64,000 nt of DNA, from NCBI RefSeq assembly GCF_900088535.1, contig NZ_LT578417.1, positions 682,001-746,000 of the forward strand, read 5' to 3'. Origin of the DNA: Cyanobium sp. NIES-981. GTDB taxonomy: Bacteria > Cyanobacteriota > Cyanobacteriia > PCC-6307 > Cyanobiaceae. The notes under the pieces were generated by a model. It saw only the letters and a program-made list of their open reading frames with translations, had not been told where the DNA came from and made no database searches. Below are positions 36,304 through 45,385 of this stretch, piece after piece (the stretch's first letter is position 1; each line of letters opens with the position of its first letter). The position numbers were made by a program, and so were the translations under genes.

Positions 36304-37804
36304 CGCTGGAGCTTCCCTTCGGTGCCGCGGCCACGGTGAGGGCATCGAGCTCCCGCAGCAGCGATTCGATGCCGGCCCGGCTGATCTGGCTGAGGTAGGT
36401 GCCCTTCAACTGCTCCAGCAGCGCACAGAGCAGGTCCTGGGAGCGCTCGAGAGCAGGCCCGCGCTCCAGCGCCAGGGCGAGCTCATCCCAGAAGCGGTCC
36501 ACGAACCGTTGCAGCAGGTCGAGCTGGGCGTCATCCCTCTGGGCCAGCCGCTGGCCGGCGCTGCGGGAGAGCTCCAGCAGGCTGTCCACCATGCCGGCCG
36601 CCAGCTGGCGGCTGACCCCGCTTTCCACCTGCAGCAGCGGCTTCAGCTGCCGCAGGGGGGGAGGCACCACCGTGCGGTCGAGGCTCTGGCGCAGGGTGTA
36701 GCCCAGCACCCCCTGCAGCTCGGGAGCCAGGCGGGGAGCCACCTCGGCCAGCAGCAGCGGAGCCCAGATCCGCACCAGTTCGGCCAGCTCCCGTTCCTCG
36801 CTGCTGCTGGTCACGCTCTGATGGCTGCGCAGGGCGCGGATCCGCTCGGGCCAGTGGCGTGAGCGGATCAGGCCCTGGATCCCGTCGAGCAGCTGCAGGG
36901 CCAGCACCTCGAACAGCTCCACGGCCAGCAGGGCCACCACCCCGCGGCTCACCACGGCCCTGAGGGGCTCCAGGTTCACCAGCCCCGAGGTCTGCAGCCG
37001 CTCGGCCACGGGCAGCACCCGCAGCCAGCGCCAGAACGGCAGCAGCAGGGGGAGGTCGGTCCAGCGCCGCAGCAGCACCTCGTCCCAGCGCAGTCCTGGC
37101 AGCCGCCGCTTGATCCGGATCAACCGCTGCAGGATGTCGAGCAGGAAGACGCTCTGGAAGAGCAGCAGATCGATCCGCCAGAAATGGTCGGTGGGGCGGC
37201 CGTTCTCGTCGATCGAGCGCCAGTAGTTGGTCTCCACCAGCGGCAGCACCTGCTCCCGCCAGAACTGCAGCTCCCGGGCCCAGGAGTGGCGCTCGAGCCA
37301 CTCGCGGCTCAGGAGCAGCCGGGCGGACTCCTTGGCCGAATCCCGGTCGACCCGTTGGCGCAGACGGTTTTTGATCTTCTCGAGCGTGCCGGCGCGGTCG
37401 GAAGCCAGAAACGGATTGCTGTCGATCATCTGCGCCATCAGCTCGGCCTGGCGCTGCAGCAGGCGGGTCTGCAGCGCCGGATCCGCCGCCGGGCTGGCCA
37501 TCACCCGCTCGAGCTCCGAGAAGGCCTGCAGGAAGGTGCTGGTTTCCCGATGGGGCTCGATCCCCTTGATCGGATCCACCCAGGGGGTGATGTCCGGGAT
37601 GAAGGTGAGGGGCACCGCCAGGGGCGCCGAGGGGATCGGGTAGAGGTTGCGCTGCAGCCAGAAGGTGCGCAGCGGCACGTAGGTGAGGTCGAACGCCACC
37701 CAGGCCAGGTTGATCGTGGCCCAGATGGCCACGAAGCGGTCCCACACGAGGCCCCTGACGCCGGTGGATCGCGGACGGGGGCGCTGCCAGCGCGGTCGGG
37801 CCAT
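36266..37804 (-). CDS. cyanobacterial membrane-associated protein of unknown function
   Basis: 512 residues from ATG 37804. A basic N-terminus precedes one clear hydrophobic helix (FVAIWATINLAWVAFDLTYV) and then a periplasmic-looking segment (WLQRNLYPIPSAPLAVPLTF, PDITPWVDPIKGIEPHRETS). The rest is a long helical region rich in Leu, Arg and Glu (RRWTDLPLLLPFWRWLRVLP and SRGVVALLAVELFEVLALQL), some of it possibly membrane-embedded. I recognise no named domain; the sequence style is that of conserved cyanobacterial hypothetical proteins. It is divergent from lepB with about 50 bp between starts. Confidence 0.75.
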   Translation of the reverse strand: MARPRWQRPRPRSTGVRGLVWDRFVAIWATINLAWVAFDLTYVPLRTFWLQRNLYPIPSAPLAVPLTFIPDITPWVDPIKGIEPHRETSTFLQAFSELERVMASPAADPALQTRLLQRQAELMAQMIDSNPFLASDRAGTLEKIKNRLRQRVDRDSAKESARLLLSREWLERHSWARELQFWREQVLPLVETNYWRSIDENGRPTDHFWRIDLLLFQSVFLLDILQRLIRIKRRLPGLRWDEVLLRRWTDLPLLLPFWRWLRVLPVAERLQTSGLVNLEPLRAVVSRGVVALLAVELFEVLALQLLDGIQGLIRSRHWPERIRALRSHQSVTSSSEERELAELVRIWAPLLLAEVAPRLAPELQGVLGYTLRQSLDRTVVPPPLRQLKPLLQVESGVSRQLAAGMVDSLLELSRSAGQRLAQRDDAQLDLLQRFVDRFWDELALALERGPALERSQDLLCALLEQLKGTYLSQISRAGIESLLRELDALTVAAAPKGSSSVSPPAEPPTPRA

Positions 37805-37853
37805 CGGCAGGGCGGAGGATCAGGCGTGCCTAATCTGCCCTGGACAAGCTGTC

Positions 37854-38630
37854 ATGCCGCAGCGGAGACATCAGGACTTGAGCGAGCAGAACGGACCCAG
37901 CGGCAGCGGAGTTCCAGCGGACACGGCCAGCCCCACCCCGACCACCCAGCCCGACAGCCCCTGGCTGTTCTGGCGCAGCGTGGTGCTCACCCTCGCCGTG
38001 GCCCTGGGAATCCGCCAGTTCGTGGTGGAAGCCCGCTACATCCCCTCCGGATCGATGCTGCCGGGCCTGCAGCTGCAGGATCGCCTGCTGGTGGAGAAGC
38101 TCACCTACCGGCGCCGGCCGCCGCAGCGGGGGGAGATCGTGGTGTTCCAGTCCCCCCACAGCTTCGATCCTGTGCTGGCCAGCGACGTCGACCGCAACCC
38201 CTTGCGCTGCCTGCTGGTGAACATCCCCTTCCTGGGGTCCCTGCCCGGACTCGCCAATCCCGCCTGCGATGCCTACATCAAGCGGGTGGTGGCCCTGCCC
38301 GGCGAGGAGGTGAGCGTGAATCCCCGGGGTGAGGTGTTCATCGACGGCCGCAAGCTGGATGAGCCGTATGTGCAGAACTACTGCCCGGTCGATGCCCAGG
38401 GCATGGGTCCGTGTCGCACGCTCAAGGCGATCGTGCCCCCCGGCCACGTGCTCACCCTGGGCGACAACCGGGCCAACAGCTGGGATGGACGCTTCTGGCC
38501 AGGCGGGGCGTTCCTGCCCACCCGCGAGGTGATCGGCCGCGCCTTCTGGCGCTTCTACCCGATCAAGCAGGCGGGAACCCTGCTTCCTCCGCCTCCGGCG
38601 GATCCAGCCACCACTGCGCCGCCTCCGTGA
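37854..38630 (+). CDS. lepB: signal peptidase I
   Basis: 258 residues from ATG 37854 (TTG 37878 is possible). One N-terminal anchor helix (WRSVVLTLAVALGIRQFVVE). Catalytic Ser in YIPSGSMLPGLQLQDRLLVE (SGSM), catalytic Lys in ACDAYIKRVVALPGEEVSV, and the C-terminal GDNRANSWDGRFW box complete the S26A family set. It removes Sec and Tat leaders at the cytoplasmic and thylakoid membranes. The Pro-rich end overlaps the dihydroorotase-like gene by 68 bp in antisense. Confidence 0.96.
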   Translation: MPQRRHQDLSEQNGPSGSGVPADTASPTPTTQPDSPWLFWRSVVLTLAVALGIRQFVVEARYIPSGSMLPGLQLQDRLLVEKLTYRRRPPQRGEIVVFQSPHSFDPVLASDVDRNPLRCLLVNIPFLGSLPGLANPACDAYIKRVVALPGEEVSVNPRGEVFIDGRKLDEPYVQNYCPVDAQGMGPCRTLKAIVPPGHVLTLGDNRANSWDGRFWPGGAFLPTREVIGRAFWRFYPIKQAGTLLPPPPADPATTAPPP

Positions 38631-39879
38631 GCCCGCTCGCACGGACCACCCCCAGGGGTGGCCTCCCCTGCAGGGGCTGATTGGCGGCCCGGGAGGGCGA
38701 TGGGCCGGGGGCGGTACCGGAGCGCGCCTTCGGATCGAACAGCAGCCAGCGGCGGCTTCCCGCTGCGATCTGTTCGGGGGGCTGCCGCAACAGGGCCGAA
38801 GGCCCCCAGCTGAGCACCTGCCACAGCTCCGCCGCCGTCCAGTGGCGGCGCTCCACCAGTTCCTGCCAGAGGGCCGGCAGCACCAGCCCGTGACGGCCGC
38901 CGTGACCAGCCACGCCCGGGCGGCGTTGGTCGAGGGGCAGCAGGCGTTCCTCCGCGTCCACGGGCTGGTGATGCACCGCCACGGCCTGGATCAGGCCCTG
39001 GCGGAGGGCGGACAGCAGGGCCTCCCGATCGGCGGGGGTGCCCAGGGAGGGCTCCACCCGCCAACCCTCGTCCGTGGGCGCCAGGCTGGCGCTGTCGGCC
39101 ACCAGATGCCACCAGCCCACCGTGACGGACGGTCGCCGCGGCGCCCGGGCCAGGGCGTCCACCCCGGCGGCGGTGGACAGATTCATCAGCATCAGGCTCT
39201 GCCCTCCAGGCCGGTCCGCCAGGATCAGCAGGGCCGCCAGAGGCAGCAGTTCACTGGCCAGGGGGTCGGGCGGCCAGCCGGCCCGCAGCGCCTCCACCCC
39301 TTCGCGCACGAAGCCGCCGCTGGTGAGGGCGCTCTGGCGCGGGGCCACCAGCACCGGCCGGGGCGCGGACTCGGCCAGCAGCAGGCCCCGCTCCAGCAGC
39401 GACAGGGGGGGGCACTCGGCACCACAGGCCAGACCGATGGCGCCGGCCTCCAGTTGATCGGCATGGGGGCCCAGATCGGCATCGGCACCGTCTCGGCTGA
39501 AGCTTCCCCAGAGCAGCAACCGCTGTGGATCGGGCCAGCGGAGCGTCAGCCGCTCCGGCCGGTCGCGCCATGGCCTGGCCCAGGGCAGCAGGGCAACCGT
39601 GCCGTAGCCGCCGCTGGCCGCCGCCGCCGCCAGGGTGGCCAGGGTTTCCGAGCGACCGTCCCAGGGATCCTCCAGCACCGAATGGGGATCGACCAGCACC
39701 GGAGCCAGAATCCAGCCTGAGGCGGGAATGGGCTGCAGGCCGAGGGCGCCCCCCCGTTGAGCTGCCTGCGCGCCGAGATCCTCGAGCACCCCATCGGCGC
39801 CGATCAGGGCATCGAGCGGCTCGAGAGCCGCTCCGGGGCCCCGCAGCAGCTGAACCCCCTGCAACCAACGCGGTGCCAT
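38563..39879 (-). CDS. dihydroorotase-like protein lacking metal ligands
   Basis: 438 residues with the layout of an amidohydrolase-fold dihydroorotase (PyrC, class I). The strand-1 metal motif D-x-H-x-H reads D64-P-H66-S-V68 (WILAPVLVDPHSVLEDP), so the second His is absent. I see no Lys suited to carbamylation and no later His pair. It therefore resembles the inactive DHOase homologues (PyrC') that scaffold aspartate transcarbamoylase in some bacteria. Cyanobacterial annotation often calls it possible dihydroorotase. It starts 11 bp after the two-domain phosphatase and is likely cotranscribed with it. Confidence 0.75.
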   Translation of the reverse strand: MAPRWLQGVQLLRGPGAALEPLDALIGADGVLEDLGAQAAQRGGALGLQPIPASGWILAPVLVDPHSVLEDPWDGRSETLATLAAAAASGGYGTVALLPWARPWRDRPERLTLRWPDPQRLLLWGSFSRDGADADLGPHADQLEAGAIGLACGAECPPLSLLERGLLLAESAPRPVLVAPRQSALTSGGFVREGVEALRAGWPPDPLASELLPLAALLILADRPGGQSLMLMNLSTAAGVDALARAPRRPSVTVGWWHLVADSASLAPTDEGWRVEPSLGTPADREALLSALRQGLIQAVAVHHQPVDAEERLLPLDQRRPGVAGHGGRHGLVLPALWQELVERRHWTAAELWQVLSWGPSALLRQPPEQIAAGSRRWLLFDPKARSGTAPGPSPSRAANQPLQGRPPLGVVRASGLTEAAQWWLDPPEAEEAGFPPA

Positions 39880-39890
39880 GCGCTCAGGCC

Positions 39891-41273
39891 CTACAACGCC
39901 CCAGCCGCAGTGCGGTCAAGCACGCCACCGAGGTGCGGGGTGAGATTGAGGGCGGTGACCACTGGGATGCCCTCGATGCCGAAGGGATAGTCGATCACCG
40001 TGACCCCGCCGTTGCCCTGCTTGATGGTCCAGATGTCGGCGGGCTGAAGCCCCAGCAGGGCGCAGAGGATGGTCTTGTTCACGGCGTCATGGGCCACCAC
40101 CATGGCCGTCTCCTCGGCCGCGAGACTGCGCACGATGGTGCTCCAGGTGGCCACGGAGCGGTCCCAGACCTGCTGCAGGGTTTCGCCTTCGGGCATCTGC
40201 ACGGTGTGGGGCTCCCGTTTCCAGTCGGCCAGCAGCTGGGGCCAGCCGGCTTCAATCTCATCCTCGAGCCGTCCCTCCCAGAGCCCATGGCCGATCTCCA
40301 CCAACCCGGTGGTGGTGGTGAGGGGCACGCCGGGGTGCAGGGCCAGGATCGCCTCGGCGGTCTGGCGGGGCCGGGCCATCACGCTGCTGTAGGCCCGCTG
40401 GATGCTCACCAGTCCCAGGAAGGCTCCCGCCGCCTCCGCCTGGGCGCGACCGTTGGCATTGAGCGGTATGTCGATCTGGCCCTGGAAGCGGCCCTGGCGG
40501 TTCCAGTCGGTTTCGCCATGGCGCACCAGCAGGAGCCGCGGGCAGGGGCCCTTGGCCGGCAGGGGCTCACCGAGGTGGGCCGTGCCGTTCAGCGACTCCA
40601 GCTGGACGGCGATGGAGTCCCCCGCCCCACCGCTGAGGTTGAGCACCGAGATCGAGCCGTTGTCGATGCGCAGGCGGCGGAACTCGGTGGCGTCCAGCCC
40701 CAGCAGCCGCAGCACGAGGCACCGCAGGATCGCGTTGTGGGCCACCACCAGAACCGTGGTCCCGGGCTGCTGGCCGGCGGGCGGTCCGGCCAGCGCCGCC
40801 GCATGGCGCTCAAGAAGCAGGGCCTGGAACCGGCCCGCCTGCTCCATCAGCTCCGGCAGGGGGCGGTAGGTGCTGCCGTCCGGCCGCTGCAGCGTGAGGC
40901 CGTGGGGCGCCTCACGCCACTGGCGCTCCTGATCCGGAAAACGCTCCCGCAGATCCTGCCGCAGCAGGCCGCTCCAGGGAGCCAGATCGATCTCCACCAG
41001 ATCCTCCACGGGCTCGGCGGTGAGGTTGTGGCCCTGGGCGGCCAACAGGTGGGCCGCCGTATCGCTGGCTCGGCGCAACGGCGAGGTGTAGGCGGCCTCG
41101 AAGCCGATTCCAGCCAGGGCCTTGCCCGCCGCCTGGGCCTGCAGCTCGCCGTCCGGGGTGAGGGTGGAGAGATCGTCGCGGCCCTGGATCCGCCGCTCCA
41201 CGTTGAAGCTGCTCAGCCCGTGGCGCACCAACACGATCCGAAGGGCCACCGGCATCCGGGCTGCTGGCGCCAT
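39891..41273 (-). CDS. two-domain histidine phosphatase (phosphoglycerate mutase superfamily)
   Basis: 460 residues containing two complete histidine-phosphatase domains in tandem. Domain 1: RIVLVRHGLSSFNVERRIQG with VLVVAHNAILRCLVLRLLG. Domain 2: RLLLVRHGETDWNRQGRFQG with AMVVAHDAVNKTILCALLG. Both keep the RHG and the second His. The fusion is known in cyanobacteria and plants, where members hydrolyse sugar or carboxyarabinitol phosphates; the substrate here is not known. ATG 41273 (MAPAARMPV) is chosen; ATG 41255 is also possible. Divergent from the CPBP gene. Confidence 0.9.
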   Translation of the reverse strand: MAPAARMPVALRIVLVRHGLSSFNVERRIQGRDDLSTLTPDGELQAQAAGKALAGIGFEAAYTSPLRRASDTAAHLLAAQGHNLTAEPVEDLVEIDLAPWSGLLRQDLRERFPDQERQWREAPHGLTLQRPDGSTYRPLPELMEQAGRFQALLLERHAAALAGPPAGQQPGTTVLVVAHNAILRCLVLRLLGLDATEFRRLRIDNGSISVLNLSGGAGDSIAVQLESLNGTAHLGEPLPAKGPCPRLLLVRHGETDWNRQGRFQGQIDIPLNANGRAQAEAAGAFLGLVSIQRAYSSVMARPRQTAEAILALHPGVPLTTTTGLVEIGHGLWEGRLEDEIEAGWPQLLADWKREPHTVQMPEGETLQQVWDRSVATWSTIVRSLAAEETAMVVAHDAVNKTILCALLGLQPADIWTIKQGNGGVTVIDYPFGIEGIPVVTALNLTPHLGGVLDRTAAGAL

Positions 41274-41362
41274 CGTATGGGAGCACCCCGGAGCGCCCGG
41301 GCGGACGCCAGGCCGCAGAGCACCGGCACAGAATCGGCACACGCCCACAGGGAGCGATCCGC

Positions 41363-42751
41363 TTGAACGTCCGTGGCCCCAGACCCCCAGCCTGGAAAAC
41401 CCTCCTGGCCCTGCTCAGCCTGTCGCTCAGTGCCCTGCTCTGGGTGAACGCCCTGCTGCAGAGTCTGGAGGAGCCCACGGTGGTGGGGGCGCTGGACCGG
41501 CGGCAGCTGGAGCTCACCGCCCTGGCCGCTCCGGCCGTCCCGGCAAGGCTGCGCGAGTTGCTCACCGGCGCCGAGCCCCTGGAGGCCTTGCGGGACTCCC
41601 TCGCCGAGCAGCTGGCCGACAGCGACGGACCCGGCCAGCCGGAGGAGCTGCTGCAGCTGGCACTGCTGCAGAGCCAGGCCGGGGAGTCTGCAGGCGCCGC
41701 CCAGCTCTGGCGGCGCCTGCAGCAGCAGATCCCACCCGAGCAACGGGCTTTGGTGGGCGCCCTGGAGCGGGCGGAACCGCTCGCCCCGGAGCTGCTGCAG
41801 ACCCTGCAACAGCCCTGGTTGCTCAGCCCCTTGAACGAACGCCTGGTGTGTGAGCGCCTGAGCGCGGCACCGGGCCCCTGTGGCGGCGGGAGCGAAGCCC
41901 GCCGTGCTCTGTGGCGTTTGCTCGGGGTGAGCTGGGTGCCCGGGGTGCTGCTGCTGGTGGGCCTCGGGCTGCTGTTGCGGCAGGCCTGGATCCGGATCCG
42001 GGGGCTGGCCCCCAGCCCTCCCCCGCTGCAGGGTCCCCCCCTCGATCTGGTGGATGTGACCCTGCTGATCGCCGGGGGCTTCGTGCTACTCGGCGAGCTC
42101 AGCGTGCCCCTACTGCTGGCCCCGGCGGTGCAGGCGCTGCTTCGCCCACTGGCCCAGGAGCCGGCCCTGCAGCAGGGGTTGCAGGTGCTGCTGCTCTACC
42201 TGGCCCTGATGGCCGCCCCCCTGGCGATCCTCTGGGGCCAGCTGCGCACCAGCCCCGCCGCCGCCCCCGCCGCCGGATGGCTGCAATGGCGCTGGACGCC
42301 GCTGGGCACCAGCGTGCAGCTCGCCCTCCAGCAGGTGCTGATGTTGCTGCCCGCCGTGGCCCTGGTGGGCTGGCTCACCAGCCAGCTGTTCGGCAATCAG
42401 GGGGGCAGCAACCCACTGCTGGAGCTGGTGCTGACCACCGATCAGCCGCTGGCGCTCGGCTGTTTCGCCCTCACCGCCGTGGTGCTGGCGCCCCTGTTCG
42501 AGGAGACCCTCTTCCGCGGGGTGCTGCTGCCGGTGCTGGGCCAGCGCTGGGGGGGGAGCACGGCCGTGGTGGTGAGTGCCGGGGTGTTCGCTGCGGCCCA
42601 TCTCAGCCTGAATGAACTGGCACCGCTGCTGGTGCTCGGCCTGGGTCTGGGCTGGCTGCGCCTGCAGGGTGGACGGCTGGGGAGCTGCACCCTGGTGCAT
42701 GCCCTGTGGAACGGCTTCACCTTCACCAATCTGTTGTTGCTGGCGGGGTGA
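41363..42751 (+). CDS. CPBP-family intramembrane metalloprotease (Abi)
   Basis: 462 residues from TTG 41363 with GGGAG eight bases upstream. Residues 1-150 are a soluble, probably extracytoplasmic helical domain after a first helix (KTLLALLSLSLSALLWVNAL). Then come about seven membrane helices carrying the CPBP motifs: EETLFRG (E380, E381, R385), FAAAHLSLNE and HALWNGFTF. The family includes CAAX-like endoproteases and uncharacterised proteases of membrane-bound or bacteriocin substrates. The extra N-terminal domain is typical of cyanobacterial members. Precedes the FtsL-like gene by 76 bp. Confidence 0.88.
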   Translation: MNVRGPRPPAWKTLLALLSLSLSALLWVNALLQSLEEPTVVGALDRRQLELTALAAPAVPARLRELLTGAEPLEALRDSLAEQLADSDGPGQPEELLQLALLQSQAGESAGAAQLWRRLQQQIPPEQRALVGALERAEPLAPELLQTLQQPWLLSPLNERLVCERLSAAPGPCGGGSEARRALWRLLGVSWVPGVLLLVGLGLLLRQAWIRIRGLAPSPPPLQGPPLDLVDVTLLIAGGFVLLGELSVPLLLAPAVQALLRPLAQEPALQQGLQVLLLYLALMAAPLAILWGQLRTSPAAAPAAGWLQWRWTPLGTSVQLALQQVLMLLPAVALVGWLTSQLFGNQGGSNPLLELVLTTDQPLALGCFALTAVVLAPLFEETLFRGVLLPVLGQRWGGSTAVVVSAGVFAAAHLSLNELAPLLVLGLGLGWLRLQGGRLGSCTLVHALWNGFTFTNLLLLAG

Positions 42752-42827
42752 GGTCGCCGGGACGGGCCCGCCAGCCTTGCTGGGGAGACGGCGGGATGGT
42801 TCACTTGCGCAGTGTTCCGCTGCATCC

Positions 42828-43346
42828 GTGGTCGCCTCCTTCACGCCTTGGCAGGCCCCGCCACAGCGGCATCCCGATGGGCCTGCCGACCGATTGCCCG
42901 AGGCCAGTGCCCGTCGCCGCACCGATCCCAGGCGGCAGCGCCTCTCCGGCACGCCTCCCCTCACCCTGATCCACGGCTCCCTCTCGGCCCAGACCGTGGC
43001 CCGCCAGGCCCCCTGGCTGGCCGGGCTTCACCGGGTGGCGGACGGCACCCTGGTGGGACTGGGCGTGTGCATGCTCGGCCTCAGCGCCCTGACCCTGCAC
43101 TGGCAGAACCACTGGGGCAAGAGCTTCCAGGCCCTGGAGGCGGCCCAGGTGCTGGAGCACCGGATGCAGGAATCGGCGGCTCTGCTCGAACAGCACCACC
43201 TGACGGCCGTGGGCAAGCCCGGCCGGCTCGTGCCCACCAGCAGCCATCAGCTGATCTACCTGGCCACACCGAAGACGGACCGGAAGCCCGCCCTGCCCCC
43301 CCTGCTCAACCAGATCAGGCTCCAGAACGTGCCGGCGGGCTACTGA
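42828..43346 (+). CDS. probable FtsL-like division protein
   Basis: 172 residues from GTG 42828. A basic, Pro/Arg-rich cytoplasmic tail (about residues 1-50), one membrane helix (GTLVGLGVCMLGLSALTLHW) and an extracytoplasmic amphipathic helix (FQALEAAQVLEHRMQESAAL) give the bitopic layout of FtsL/FtsB. It ends with a short tail rich in Pro. Placement directly before ftsI is the usual ftsL position. Sequence identity with known FtsL is weak, so the call rests on topology and context. Confidence 0.7.
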   Translation: MVASFTPWQAPPQRHPDGPADRLPEASARRRTDPRRQRLSGTPPLTLIHGSLSAQTVARQAPWLAGLHRVADGTLVGLGVCMLGLSALTLHWQNHWGKSFQALEAAQVLEHRMQESAALLEQHHLTAVGKPGRLVPTSSHQLIYLATPKTDRKPALPPLLNQIRLQNVPAGY

Positions 43347-43432
43347 CCCCGCCCGGCCCGACCCCCCTGCCCGCCCCACCACCGTCCAGCGGCTCGGATC
43401 CCCCCCCCTCCTCCTCGCCCGGTCGCCCCTCG

Positions 43433-45286
43433 ATGGCCCAGCCCGCTGCCCCGCACCGACCACCTCGCCCCTCCGCCACCCGGCCGGGGCGGCCGCAGCG
43501 GTCGGGCCGGGTGGTGGCGATGCAGCCGCTGCCCGCCCACAGGCTGCTGCTTGTGTACGGGCTGCTGAGCGCCAGCCTGCTGGGCCTGGCCGCCCGCCTG
43601 GCCTGGTTGCAGGTGATCGACAGCCCCAACCTCCAGAGCCGGGCCCGGGCCATCCAGACCCAGTCGGTGGCGCCGATCGGCAAGCGGCGCACGATCGTGG
43701 ACCGCAATGGCCGCCTGGTGGCGCTCGACGAGGAGCGCTTCACGCTGTGGGCCCACCCCCGCTACTTCAATTTCCCCGGGGACGATCCCCAGAAGGTGCG
43801 CCGCCCCGATGAGGTGGCGGAGCGCCTGGCCGCGGTGCTGGCCCAGCCCAAGCAGGTGCTGCAGGCCACCATGGGCGAGCGGCGCAGCGGCGTGAAGCTG
43901 CAGACCGACATCGACCCTGAGACCGCCAAACGCCTGCGCCAGCTCAACATCAGCGGCCTCGACCTGGAGCCCTACCCCCAGCGGGTCTACCCCCAGGGCA
44001 GCCTCTTCGCCAATGTGGTGGGCTTCCTCAACCTGGAGCGGGTGCCGCAGGCCGGGCTGGAACAGAGCCGGGACAGCGACCTGAAACGGCACGAAACCAC
44101 CCTGCGGATGCGCCGCGGCGCCGATGGCACTCCCCTGCCCGAGGGCATCGCCGCCGGATCCCTCTACGGCGACGACCTGCGCCTGCAGCTCACCCTCGAC
44201 GCCCGCCTGCAGCAGGTGGCCCAGAAGGCCCTGGCCGACCAGGTGAAGAAGTGGAAGGCCAAACGGGCCGCCGCCCTGGTGATGGACGCGCGCAACGGCG
44301 AGATGCTCGCTCTGGCCTCGGTGCCCACCTACGACCCGAACCGGTTCTGGAGCTTCCAGCCCGGGCTGTTCCGCGAATGGTCGGTGCAGGACCTCTACGA
44401 ACCCGGGTCCACCTTCAAGCCGATCAACCTGGCCCTCGCGCTGCAGGAAAAGGCGATCCAGCCCGACGGCAAGGTGTACGACAACGGCTCCCTCAGCATC
44501 GGGGGCTGGCCGATCTTCAACCACGACCGCCAGGGCAACGGCCTGATCGACTTTCCCACCGTGCTGCAGGCCTCCAGCAACGTGGCGATGGTGAAGGCCA
44601 TGGGCCAGGTGAAGCGGGAGCGCTTCTGGAAGTGGCTGCACACGATCGGCATCGACCAGCGCCCCGACACCGACCTGCCCGGGGCGGTGGCCGGCGAACT
44701 CAAGGACCGCAAGACCTTCATCAGCCATCCGATCGAACCGGCGGTGGCGGCCTTCGGCCAGGGGTTCTCGCTCACCCCGCTCAAGCTGCTGCAGCTCCAC
44801 GCCATGCTGGCCAACGGCGGCCGCCTGGTGAGCCCCCACATCACCCGTGGGCTGCGCTCCGGCGATGCGCTGGCGCCGACCCCCGGCGGCGGCGGGCTGC
44901 AGGTGCTCGATCCCAAGGTGACCCGGGTCGTGATGGGCTGGATGGAGAGCGTGGTGGCCAACAGCAAGAGTCTGGGCATCCAGATCCCCGGCTACCGCAT
45001 CGGCGGCAAGACCGGCACGGCCCAGAAGGCCGAGCGCGGTGTGTACATCCCCGGCGCCCTGATCACCAGCTTCGTGGGCCATCTGCCGATCGACGACCCG
45101 CGCTACGTGGTGCTGGTGGTGGTGGATGAACCCAAGGGCGGCAACACCTACGGCTCCACGGTGGCGGCCCCGGTGGCCCGCAAGATCATCGACGCGCTGG
45201 TGGTGCTCGAGAAGCTGCCGCCCTCCGATCCCGGAGCCGTGACCACCACCGCGCTGAAGGGGGCCGCTGGAGCCCAGAGGGACTGA
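43433..45286 (+). CDS. ftsI: septal peptidoglycan transpeptidase (PBP3/FtsI)
   Basis: 617 residues from ATG 43433. A cytoplasmic Pro/Arg-rich tail, one helix (HRLLLVYGLLSASLLGLAAR), a dimerisation domain (QTQSVAPIGKRRTIVDRNGR), and a class B transpeptidase domain with GSTFKPINLA (S326), SSN (ASSNVAMVKAM) and KTGTAQKA (K526). The late FGQGFSLTPLKLLQLHAMLA segment is typical. It cross-links septal peptidoglycan during division. It follows the FtsL-like gene by 86 bp and is followed by transaldolase after 99 bp. Confidence 0.95.
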   Translation: MAQPAAPHRPPRPSATRPGRPQRSGRVVAMQPLPAHRLLLVYGLLSASLLGLAARLAWLQVIDSPNLQSRARAIQTQSVAPIGKRRTIVDRNGRLVALDEERFTLWAHPRYFNFPGDDPQKVRRPDEVAERLAAVLAQPKQVLQATMGERRSGVKLQTDIDPETAKRLRQLNISGLDLEPYPQRVYPQGSLFANVVGFLNLERVPQAGLEQSRDSDLKRHETTLRMRRGADGTPLPEGIAAGSLYGDDLRLQLTLDARLQQVAQKALADQVKKWKAKRAAALVMDARNGEMLALASVPTYDPNRFWSFQPGLFREWSVQDLYEPGSTFKPINLALALQEKAIQPDGKVYDNGSLSIGGWPIFNHDRQGNGLIDFPTVLQASSNVAMVKAMGQVKRERFWKWLHTIGIDQRPDTDLPGAVAGELKDRKTFISHPIEPAVAAFGQGFSLTPLKLLQLHAMLANGGRLVSPHITRGLRSGDALAPTPGGGGLQVLDPKVTRVVMGWMESVVANSKSLGIQIPGYRIGGKTGTAQKAERGVYIPGALITSFVGHLPIDDPRYVVLVVVDEPKGGNTYGSTVAAPVARKIIDALVVLEKLPPSDPGAVTTTALKGAAGAQRD

Positions 45287-45385
45287 CATCAGCTCTGTGG
45301 CCATTCACGCAACGAGCCCATCACGGAACAGGGCAGGACAGCCGATCTGGCTAGCGTGCGGACATTCCAGGGATCATCGCCGGCC

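Noticed and set aside
43340-45304. Long minus-strand open frame opposite ftsI
   Set aside because: Shadow of ftsI; no conserved motif and no start context.
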